From positions 2,304,038 through 2,368,037 of the forward strand of contig OY848923.1 of assembly GCA_963693285.1 (NCBI GenBank): a stretch of DNA of 64,000 bases, in the 5' to 3' direction. This DNA comes from Xestospongia muta. Taxonomy: Eukaryota; Porifera; Demospongiae; Haplosclerida; Petrosiidae. The notes beneath the pieces were generated by a model, which saw only the letters and a program-made list of their open reading frames with translations, did no database searches and was not told where the DNA came from. This document shows positions 1 to 10,390 of this stretch, piece after piece. The translations under genes and the position numbers were made by a program. Each line of letters begins with the position of its first letter. Within the stretch, counting starts at the first letter, position 1.

Positions 1-1226
1 GATATCACTGGTGGAGTTATCATGTCATTAACAGTTACTTCTGATCCTCAACTACATACTTACATTCAAATAATTGGAGGATTACGTAAGTCCAATGCAT
101 CACTAACTAGTAAATATATTGTCTCCACAGGTCCAGGTGTCCCTTACTATATATCAATTGGAGCAGTCAATGAAGTAGGAGAAGGTAACATTACATCAGT
201 TACTGTCTTTACTAAAACTGAAAGTGTGTACAATTATAATTTAATGTCATTCTATTTAACTACTTTTGCCATAGCTCCCAATATTAGTCCTAATGACATT
301 ACAACACAAAGGTCTTCTGATGGTACCTCTATTGTTATTGCATGGAGGAAAGTATCACTAGAAGAAGCTCATGGTTTCTTTGAGTATATTATAGTATTAG
401 ATGCTGTCACTAGTAGACGTAGACAATCAAGTGACATAACTGTACATGTTCCATTTAATAAGACATCTATCAATGTAACTGGTCTAAATCCTCAATTAAC
501 ATACACACTTACTATGAGAATAGCAGTACAAAATGAAAGTGGAGAGGTTATAGAAGGACCTACAAGTATACCAATAAGGATTGAGGCACCATGTGAGTAC
601 TATCCTATACAATCCTATGTAACTATTCTATAATATCCTTTATGTTTACCTATTTTTAGCATCAACATCATCTACTAATGAGAGTTCTAGTACTGGTTTT
701 ATAATTGGTCTAGCAGTGACAACAGCTATTATATTTATTATTATTATTGTAGTAGTACTGGTTGTCATAGTTTTGGTTAAAAGGAAGTCAAAGAAATATA
801 ATTTAAAATCAGGGTAATTCATCAAACTAGTCATTATGACATTGTGTTTACTATCTACCATTATACAGAGAAAAAACAGATGATATTGCAATGACTATCA
901 GCCCAATTTATAATGTAGTAAATACATCTACAACATTGTAAGTTGACAACAGTACATATATAGTAATAATACAGTCTGTTATATACAAACATAGAGCTGA
1001 GGAAGCATTGTATGAGAGTCTTCCTGATGATCTGCCAGCTCCTCCAGATTATGATATACCAGTTGTTACTACTACTGATACGCAAGTCTATGATCTACCA
1101 GTAGTTACTACTGATATATCAGTGAATACCAACCCAGCTTATGCTACAACAAGTTTTGGAGAGGCTCAGCAACCAGACTCTTCTCACACATATGTTAATG
1201 TTGTGTATGATAGTGATTATATGTAG
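1..1226 (+). CDS. Gene A, 3' end of an Ig/FN3 transmembrane receptor
   Basis: Only the last six exons are in the window, judged by alignment to the paralogues downstream: 1-85 (FN3, partial), 131-223 (rest of that FN3), 275-592 (last FN3), 660-813 (TM), 869-937 (juxtamembrane) and 995-1226 (tail). All junctions are GT-AG and keep frame. The TM exon gives a hydrophobic run ending in VLVKRKSKKY, so the C terminus is cytoplasmic. The juxtamembrane exon contains TDDIAMTISP and IYNVV. The tail has LYESLPDDLP, PDYDIPVV, VYDLPVV and HTYVNVV before the stop at 1224-1226. YDxP and YxN match known Crk/Nck and Grb2 SH2 consensuses, so phosphotyrosine signalling is inferred. The copy looks intact; its 5' part lies outside the window. 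Confidence 0.85.
995..1226 (+). other. Gene A cytoplasmic tail exon
   Basis: This exon holds one YESL, one YDIP, one YDLP and one YVNV. It is the simplest complete version of the tail and serves as a reference for the expanded tails of D and E and the truncated tail of B. Acceptor and frame follow from joining to the 69-nt juxtamembrane exon in phase 2. Confidence 0.8.
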
Positions 1227-1640
1227 TAGGAAGTTTATTAAAGATTTTTATAATTCTTTATTTTTAAAAAAAGGTTTTGTCTACAATTGTTTTGTTTGTA
1301 ACGATGTTTTTGATTATTTTTATTAATATATAGTTAATGCTGATTTTTTAGATTCAATTCATGTTTATACTTTTGTCAGCCTATACTTGATTATTTGTTA
1401 TGTCAACAAATAAATAAATAAATATGACTGTATGTGTCCTTTAATATATATAGTAGTGGATGATGACACGTATTTGTAATTTAATTAAACAGAGAAGCAT
1501 GGAAAGACTGAGATATAAATATGCTCTAGCAAATAAATTTTGATTCTTGCATTTGATGGTATTATCCATTGTTTGTCACAACTCAGTGTGGATTTTTTTA
1601 CTTCTAAGCAATGGTTGCCCTGCACCTCAGCTGTTTAAAA
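1227..1640. other. 3' flank of A and spacer
   Basis: AT-rich sequence with the likely 3'UTR of gene A and then spacer. No convincing coding exon is seen on either strand. Confidence 0.5.
1409..1418 (+). terminator. Candidate polyadenylation signals for gene A
   Basis: Overlapping AATAAA hexamers (1409-1414 and 1413-1418) sit about 185 bp after the gene A stop codon. They are plausible poly(A) signals; no cleavage evidence is available. Confidence 0.45.
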
Positions 1641-1720
1641 TGATGTCATATGACGTCATATGACGTCATATAATTCTTTACCTTCTTGATGTCTACACAA
1701 GCTTTAAAACTGTAACTGGT
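1641..1720 (+). promoter_or_regulatory. CRE-like promoter cluster and 5'UTR donor of gene B
   Basis: Three CRE-type sites lie at 10-bp spacing: TGATGTCA at 1641 and perfect TGACGTCA at 1651 and 1661. About 50 bp on, ACTG|GTAAGT gives a strong splice donor at 1719. The same arrangement precedes genes C, D and E. The matching acceptor is CACTATAG ending at 3078, six bases before the ATG, so I infer a short noncoding first exon and a 1.36-kb 5'UTR intron. CREB/ATF binding is inferred from the motif. Confidence 0.6.
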
Positions 1721-3078
1721 AAGTTAATAATGTCTTATGTAATTATAGATCTTAATAATTAAAATATTTAACTTTTATTAATGCTACTAGTAAATAGAGG
1801 TATATTTTCTTCTACTAGTTGTGGCTATTAATGGTAAGCAGACAATATGATAGTAAAAATAGATTAACTAATGTTCTATTGTGTATTACTGCACACCTAT
1901 CATCATGATTATAGTTTGTTTGTATTGAAGCTCAGATATTAGTATTATGTTAGCGATTTTATAGATGAGACTTTTCAAGATATTGTGATTTAAGATCAGA
2001 GGAATCAGATGAAAAACAAATGTACATAGTCCATACTAGCTATCATAATCAGTTAACAAATGTGAGATACAATAGACAGACAACTGACTAAATAGTTTGT
2101 TATATTAGCCTTATACAGAGTAGTCTATAAATCAACTTATGACTATGGATATGTGGTGTATATTAAGTAAAGCATATTCACACAACTGAATGATTGTTTT
2201 ATTAAATCAAGTTATTATATTATCCTTATATTTCTAAGTAGATTGTCTGTCATAACTAGTTGTTTCAAGTACATAAGAACAAACATAGTTTATCTTTCAA
2301 TGATATTAGCATTTGTATACATTTAATTGATTGTGGTATTTGAACCTAATCTTGGTTACCAACTTACCATAGTTTAATTAATGCAATGAACAACCCAATA
2401 TTATATTATTTATATCAATCCAAAAGTAGTGTATACTGTAATAAATCGATAAGTGTGTATTGTTCATTAATGAAAACCCTGTGAAGATATGGACAATCAA
2501 AGCATTTGTAGCTAACTAGTGGTCATGTATCAGTGACCTAAGCTTTGTAAAGTACAGCATAACATAGTAACTGCATATTTGTCTACATGGGTTTGTACAA
2601 CGTTAATCACTCTAATATATATAGTAGTAAGTATATTTGCACTCAGAGGGAATCCCTACAAATGAAAAAAATGTCTGCTTAATACTTATTGTATATCTAG
2701 CTAGCTGTTACACAGAAAATACAAATAAGAACAAATAGATAATATCAAGAAATATAATAAGAACAAACAAAACTTATTATATATTCATTGATAGTAGCAT
2801 TCATTTATGATGTTGGTAGTAAAGAATGTTGTATATGATATTACTAAAATATCTAAATAATTTTATAGTAAAGTTTGAGGCAATAAACTGTGACCACTCC
2901 TCTGACTAGATAACATAATGTGACCAATGCATATAAAAAGTGTGAGCAGTGTTTATAACATTTTCTTATAATATAACTAATTATTATAATAACAGTACTT
3001 GAGTAATGTAGAAAAAAACAATAATAACATAATAATAATAATTATTATTATTAATGTACAAATGTTAACACACTATAG
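1721..3078 (+). other. Putative 5'UTR intron of gene B
   Basis: No coding exon is seen. The early part, with GCTACTAGTAAATAGAGG near 1781-1800, is conserved before C, D and E, which suggests shared regulatory or intronic sequence. It ends at the acceptor CACTATAG just upstream of the start codon. Confidence 0.5.
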
Positions 3079-3083
3079 TCACA

Positions 3084-6000
3084 ATGATACAACAACAGTT
3101 AACTGGACTAATGATATTCATGATTATAACACTAAATGAGGCTGAAGTTGGTTCTCTACCTCCTAGACCTACTACTGGTACAGTATATACAATATTATAC
3201 TATATGTTTATATTATAGTATTATATAGGTGTGAGACTTTATCTAAGTTATGAGAATAGAGTAATACCTAACTACTTTATGGTGAGAGGTGGTCAGTTCT
3301 ATGATGTGGATCAAAATGGTGATGGTCAAAATGATGGTATATGGTGTCAGAGTGCTCTTAATGAGAGTATGATAGGTGTCTGGTACTTACCTAATGGATC
3401 ATCAGTAACTACACAAAGTGGTGCTACTCCATTACAATCATATAATACTAATATCACTGGTCAAGTGGGTCTACTTAGACGTGGTGGGCTAGCTTCATTT
3501 CAAGGACTGTACTCTTGTATTATTCCTAATGAAGAGGGAGTAAATCAGACACTATATGTAGCTGTAAATACTGATTTTGGGTTCTATAACAACAGTAAGT
3601 TATGTTATAACTTCTTTGTGAAACACATCACCCTTTTCATTAATGAAATCATATAGTGGTCATACTTACCTATAATTTACACTGACTTAACCTATGTACT
3701 TGTAAATCATCTTTTAAAAATAATTGTCTTATAGTTGGTCCTATAGTGTATCACAACAAATCTCTAACATTTGCTCTACTTTCTACAAGAGATGCTAATC
3801 CTCCAGTGTTTACTCTCTACTTTGATGTCACAAACACACCTCCTACAACAGTGACATGTTCTGTTAATAACAATACATTCAATATTACTGAGAAAGATTT
3901 AAATCGTGTACCTGAAATAACTGTTGATCCTATTAGAATTGGGGTGACTGTCACTATAAAGAGGAGAGAAGCTGGTGAATATACTTGTACTATAAGAACA
4001 GATATATCAGTATCACCTGCTCCATTTCAAACTACTGCTACTACTCCTAGTATAAGTATCAGTGGTAAGATAGTTTTATTATGTTATAATTTTGTCATTA
4101 CAATTTTTAGTAACTAACACACCTTCTAACGTGACATATATCAAAACTGGTCTAACTTCAGTTCTACTTATTTGGTCACCTCCCCCTAGTAACCATTCAG
4201 CAGTAATAGGTTATGAGGTGTTTCTTGATATATCTAATGGTACTAGAGTTAGTACAGAGACAAATACTACAGAGCTAAATATAACCTCACTTCAACTAAA
4301 TGAAAATTACTATATTACATTTGTTGTAGCCTATGGAGGAGATTTACCTAGTGATCATAGTAATGCTATTGTTATACATCAAGGTAAATAATGTCATTAT
4401 TAATACACTATTATCATTGTCATCATTGTAGTGCTACCATTGATTACCATCACTTCTACTGGTACTGGTGTTGTAGGAGAGAGCTATTCTGTAACGTGTT
4501 CAGTAGATGTGAGTAACTTCTATATCATCATTGTTGAGACCACTATAGTAAAAATTGGAGAAGGTGTGATTAACTCTTCAGAAAGCTCTGGAGATAACAG
4601 TGTATCTATATCCTACACTCCACTGATGACATCACATAGTGGACAGTATCAATGTATAGTAAACATCAGTCAGACTGATATCAGTTACCAAGTCTCTTAT
4701 GTTAAAAAGTTCACAATCAATACTACTAGTAAGTTGTAATATGAATATAATCTTTGCATGATATTAGAATTACCAGATTATCAATATAATCCTTAATTGT
4801 CTTCACCTCTAGTTCTACAACCAGTTGTTACTGTTTCTACTTATCCAGTTGATCCAAGTTCACTAATAGAGGCAACATATCTTGATATAATATGTACTGT
4901 TAACATCAGTGATGCTGTTAATACTGGAGTTAGTGTAGATGTTGAGTGGTCTCATAATGGTGGTTCTCCTCTTACTAATAACAGTGACTATACTATTAGT
5001 TCATTGACTATGTTAGGATCACACATGTACACTAGTACATTACATATTGAAAGTTTGAGTAATACTAGAGACAATGGTGCTATGTACTCTTGTACTGTGA
5101 GTGTTCTACCATCTCCTGTTTCTTCTTATATTACTGGTAATAAGAATAACAACAGTCTTATGTTGAATGTGGCAGGTAGCACTTAACTACACAAGTACTA
5201 TTATTATTATTATTATTTGAATTTGTAGATTTCACTGCTGATCATGTGATACTTGATGTTTTATTTCCAACCACACCCACTGCTGGAGACCAGTTCACTA
5301 TGACATGTAATATCAGTATACCTGAGAGACTAGTACATGATGTTACTAGACTTGTAGTAATATGGAGTTATGATCTAGCTAGACTACAAATAGTTGAAGT
5401 AATTAACAGTGATACTACAATAGGAAATGTGACTAAGATTGGTAATCTTATATTGAGTAATCTAACACTTAATCCAGTGAAGACATCTGATGGTAGAAGT
5501 TATTATTGTTCAGTGATATTTAACGATTTAGGAGTTACTGATCATATTTTGAGATATCTTATAGTTAAAAGTAAGTTATTTGCGTTAAAAAATCATTTTT
5601 CTTTCCTCAGTCCCTCCACCCAGTATGGTTATCACATATAGTCCCTCTACTGGTCCTATCTATGAGAGTACTAATTTTAACATGACCTGTACTGGTACAT
5701 TATCCAGTGTAGTGGATACAATAGTGTCAGCTACTGTAGTCTGGTTTGATCCTCAAGGCAATAGTGTACCTATTGAATCACGACGTATGATCACTAATGT
5801 TACTAGTAATGGAAATAATGAGTTTGAGAGTACACTAATGTTTCTACCAATTAATAATGGATATCATGATAGTAACTTTAATGACACTGGAACATATACC
5901 TGTCAGATGACTGTTAATTCAAATGATCCATTAATTATTAGTGGAATGAACAGTATTACTGACACAATATCTGTTCAGAGTAAGTAATGATTGTTTCTTA

Positions 6001-8003
6001 TATTGTACTGCTTTGATCAGCTATACTTCCACATTGCTTTAAATTAACATTATTTATCAAATTTAGTATTCACTGCTCCTCCAAGAAATTTCATCAACAC
6101 AACCTTCCTTGCACGTAGTGTTACATTAGACTGGGACCCTCCAGATCAAGTAGTAAAGACAATAGGATATAACTTGACTTGCGTGCAAAGCAATGGATCT
6201 CAAGTCTATGGACTAACAGATACTCAGAGTTCTCCAAAAACAATGTTCACTATTCCAGTATTAGTACCATTTACTGAGTACACTTGTAAACTGTCATCTA
6301 TTAATGTTGTGGGTGAAGGACCAGCAACACACTATACATTTAAAACAACTCAAGATAGTAAGTTGATTTTGTATTTGTAATTTCTATATCTCAATTTAAT
6401 AGGACCTGATGACGCTCCTCAAGACTTCACATCCATTCCAACTAAGACTGATATTATATTTAACTGGAGACGTCCAATTACTCCTAATGGCATTATCACC
6501 CAATATAAATTAGCAATTGTAGTTCTTTTAGATAGAGGCACTACTAAAATTATCAATGTTACTCCTAACCAACAAACAGTGTCTATAACCATTGATGGAT
6601 TCTCACCCTATCAGAATTACACAGCTACTGTTTCAGCTACTACAGTAGTTGGATATGGACCTAGTGCTACTACTAAAGGAAGAACTAATCCTGACAGTAA
6701 GTATGTATCATTTACTATCCCCTTTTTACATACATTTCTTTAGTATCATCTGAACCAGTTCTTATTGTTATACCAGTTATTATTAGTAATATCTTTGTTG
6801 CTAACACTATACCAGTAGTTAATGACACTGCTGTTAACCTTACTTGGTCTCCACCAATCAGACCTAATGGATATATTAGTAGTTATAACATTGATATCAC
6901 TGGTGGAGTTATCATGTCATTAATAGTTACTGCTGATTCTCAAGTACATACTTACATTAAAATAATTGGAGGATTACGTAAGCCCAACATATTACCAACT
7001 AGTAAATGTATTGTCTCCACAGGTCCAGGTGTCCCTTACTATATATCAATTGGAGCAGTCAATGAACTAGGAGAAGGTAACATTACATCAGTTACTGTCT
7101 TCACTAAAACTGAAAGTGTGTACAATTATAATTTAATGTCATTCTTTTTAACTACTTTTGCTATAGCTCTTGATATTAGTCCTAATGACATTACAACACG
7201 AAGATCTTCTGATGGTACCTCTATTGTTATTGCATGGAAGAAAGTGTCACTAGAAGAAGCTCATGGTTTCTTTGAGTATATTATAGTATTAGATGCTATC
7301 AATAGTAGACGTAGACAATCAAGTGATATAACTGTACATGTTCCATTTAATAAGACATCTATCAATGTAACTGGTCTAAATCCTCAATTAACATACACAC
7401 TTACTATGAGAATAGCAGTACAAAATGAAAGTGGAGAAGTTATAGAAGGACCTACAAATATACCAATAAGGATTGAGGCACCATGTGAGTTCTATCTTCT
7501 CAAGATATTTTGTACTTAACCTTTTTTAGTATCAACATCATATACTAAGGGGGGCTCTTGTACTGGTTTAATTATTGGTCTAGCAATAACAACATCAATT
7601 ACACTAATTGTTATAATAATAAATGTATTGGTTGTTATCATTTTTGTTAAAAGGAAGTCAAAGCAGTATAACTTCAAGTCTAGGTAACTTACCAAACTAT
7701 ACACATATACACATCATGATTGTTACAATATATCATATCCATTATACAGAGACAAAACAGATGGTATTGCAATGACTGTCACACCAAGTTATAATGTAGT
7801 AAATACATCTGCAACATTGTAAGTTTACAACAGTATATATATAGTAATAATATAGTTTATTGTATTATTAACATAGAACTGAGGAAGCATTGTATGAAAG
7901 TCTTCCTGATGAACAGCCAACTCCTTCAAACAATGATCTACCGGTAGTTACTACTGATATATCAGTGAATACCAACTCAGCTAATATTACTACAAATATT
8001 TAG
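3084..8003 (+). CDS. Gene B, short Ig/FN3 receptor with truncated tail
   Basis: Sixteen exons: 3084-3177 (signal peptide), 3229-3594 (Ig), 3735-4064 (Ig), 4111-4383 (FN3), 4432-4728, 4813-5175, 5229-5570 and 5611-5979 (four Ig), 6067-6357, 6403-6696, 6744-6977 plus 7023-7115, and 7167-7484 (four FN3), 7530-7683 (TM), 7750-7818 and 7877-8003. They total 4,014 nt, or 1,337 aa, with no internal stop. The start was chosen because MIQQQLTGLMIFMII is a good signal peptide and the ATG sits just after a conserved acceptor. It is the smallest family member: it lacks Ig exons found in C, D and E and one membrane-proximal FN3. The tail ends early at 8001-8003, losing the YDxP and YVN motifs. Likely a surface receptor or decoy; ligand unknown. 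Confidence 0.85.
7877..8003 (+). other. Gene B tail exon, prematurely ended
   Basis: The exon keeps ALYESLPDEQP, but the positions of YDLP and AYATT in gene A read NDLP and ANITT here, and a TAG stops translation. Beyond the stop, the remnant of the HTYVNV coding sequence is still recognisable at about 8004-8050 but not in frame. Confidence 0.75.
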
Positions 8004-9367
8004 CAAACAGACACTTCTCACACATAATTATGTAAATGTTGGTTGCTGAAAGTAACTAAATACAATTTTTTTTATTTTAAAATTTTTTAAATGACTTCAT
8101 TTGCTGTGTTTGGTTTGTAGCATTTTGTAGCAGTACATAATCATTTTAAACACATTGTTTTATGTAAGTTTTTTCATTATTTGTACATGTTTCTACTTGC
8201 TTTTTATTACCTTATATAACATATATACCTGTGTATTAAGTCAAAGATTAGAATTGATGAATATGACATTTAAAAAGAGTAATGTAGCAATCCTTTCTTT
8301 GACTATATACAAGAAATTATTTCAACTGTACCTATATAGCTATTATCAAACAGAGCTACAATGTCTCTATAGTACACTTACTGTATATAATACCTATATA
8401 CTGATATATATATGTGAGACTAAGGTGATCTATAAACTGTTCCATTCATTAGTAATGGGGGTTTACCGTTTACTAAAATTACCTCAAATATACCAGTCTT
8501 ATCATAAATCATCTATTTATTTATTAATACATCTATATATTTATTTATCTTTCCACTAATCTATTGATCCATTTATTCATCATACTCTTGATCATAGATG
8601 GATAGATGATTAAAATAGAAAATGATTGATACATGATGGGATGTGGATGAATAGATGGATGCATCAGTGAATGGATAGATAATCAATTAACAATTAAAAA
8701 CGATTTGAGTTTAGAACATCAGAATATGGGACTGTGACTTTATGTGTTACATTTCAAGACAGAATATGCTCTTATATTTAAGATGTGGCCAAGAGATGAA
8801 GAAATTAAATTTGGCAATCATAATAATACAAATTAAACGACATCATAACGTGTAATATATTATTTAATAATAACTTTTTCAAGTCATAAGAGCTTATTTG
8901 TGTATAGTAGTTCTACCTATATTATCTTGTGGTTTAATAATTAAATGAAAACATCAAAACCACGTGCTGTCTTTACAACTATTTGGTTTATTCTATTAAA
9001 ACCTGACTGCAGCTAATGTAATATAATTTTCTAATACTTTATTAAATAAAGTATTGACTTGGGCAAATATCAGTGTATTACTACCAGTGTTGTCAGAAAT
9101 AAAGATCCAGGCTGCAGCTACATAAATGTACAACTCTCTATTTATATGAACCATTGTTATCATAAGTCAATGGACATTGAACTCATGCATTTTAATATAT
9201 ATTTATAGCTAGTCTACTAAAAGGTGTTATAACTTAGTTTGGTTATTTATACTATCAATTCTAGGCAATGGTTGTCTTTTAGCTGCTTTAAATTTTGTGT
9301 AGAGCTATATAATAAGAACATACAAGACACTAGTCTGTTACCCCTCCCCTGTCTGTTTCTATTTAAA
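8004..9367. other. 3' flank of B and spacer
   Basis: No supported gene. About 8150-8280 is closely repeated after gene C (20650-20760). About 8340-8540, with CAGAGCTACAATGTC, is repeated after E and F (46250-46400 and 52090-52280). Degenerate TCCA/GGAT-type simple sequence lies at 8510-8690. These are shared 3' flanks of the duplication unit. Confidence 0.6.
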
Positions 9368-9428
9368 TGTCATTATGACGTCTTATGACGTCATAATAAT
9401 TCTTAGCCCTTGATGACTGCAGAACTGT
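9368..9428 (+). promoter_or_regulatory. CRE-like promoter cluster and 5'UTR donor of gene C
   Basis: A half site (ATGTCAT near 9367), TGACGTCT at 9376 and perfect TGACGTCA at 9386 are spaced about 10 bp apart. The donor AACT|GTAAGT follows at 9427, and the matching acceptor TATAG ends at 10385, five bases before the ATG. Same layout as genes B, D and E. Confidence 0.6.
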
Positions 9429-9821
9429 AAGTGTTAATTTAACAATTCTTTTTGTAATTATAGAATTTGGAATTTGAAACATAATCCTTTATCAGTGATA
9501 CTAGTAAATAGAACTACTTTTTCGTTTGCTAGTCGTGGTTATTGATGTTTGACTAGTTAATAGAATAATTGTAATAATAAAAGCCCTATAGTGGTACCAC
9601 TATCACACTTATTATTATGATCATATTTCAGTCATATTGAAGATCAGAGATTGATAATAGTTTCAATAGTATCATTGTTATAGATATATGACTTTTGAAA
9701 ATATTTTATATTTGTGTAAGTTAAGGTTTAATTATAATTATTCTTATCAAAGAAATCAAATAGCCAGTCAGATGTTGAGGTTTTATTCTATTAGGTAGAT
9801 CTGGCAAAGTTTGTACACTTT

Positions 9822-9855
9822 GAAGGTATTTTGTACACGAGTACAAAATACCTTC
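9822..9855. repeat. Perfect 15-bp inverted repeat (hairpin)
   Basis: GAAGGTATTTTGTAC, a 4-bp ACGA spacer and GTACAAAATACCTTC form a perfect hairpin inside the putative 5'UTR intron of gene C. It overlaps the left end of a possible small MITE-like block (about 9809-10018) whose related copy is upstream of gene E. Confidence 0.7.
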
Positions 9856-10390
9856 TTTTTTTCTTTTTTTTTTTCTTTTTTTTTCTGCAAAGAAAGTGAG
9901 CTTTGCCTTGAAACTACTCATGCAAATAGATATTCTAGTAAGCTACCAATATTAAGCAAAAGTCCATTTTTTTGCAAAACAAAAAATTGGCTAGTCTACA
10001 AAATTCCGTCATGTATTAAGTAAAATCCAACATAGTAGGAGGCAACTAAATAATTATGTTGTTGGATAAACTCACACACGTAAGCATGTACTAAGCAAAT
10101 TCTACAACTTTACCAACTCTGACATCATATATTTAATTATACTGTATCATTAATAAGGGAGTATATTATATATGAACTCAGTATATCTATGTGGACTATT
10201 AAACTATAAAATTTGACTGTATGACAAGCGTGACCAGTACATGTTAAAGAATGTAAGTAAAGTTTTCATAGCATTATCTGCATTGGCAATTTCTATAGTG
10301 CTAGAGTAATGGAATAAAACAAAAACAACAACAACAACAATTTAATAGTAATTGTTATTGATATACAAACTTTACCACACTATAGTTACA

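Noticed and set aside
995..1226. Classical ITAM or ITIM in the tails
   Set aside because: Spacing of YxxL/I pairs and the -2 residues do not match the consensuses; YDxP and YxN fit better.
8155..8559. 134-codon + strand frame after gene B
   Set aside because: Low-complexity AT-rich translation in a 3' flank whose copies elsewhere do not keep the frame.
9721..10023. Short frames on both strands before gene C
   Set aside because: Arise from a T-rich tract and the hairpin; no homology or splice support.
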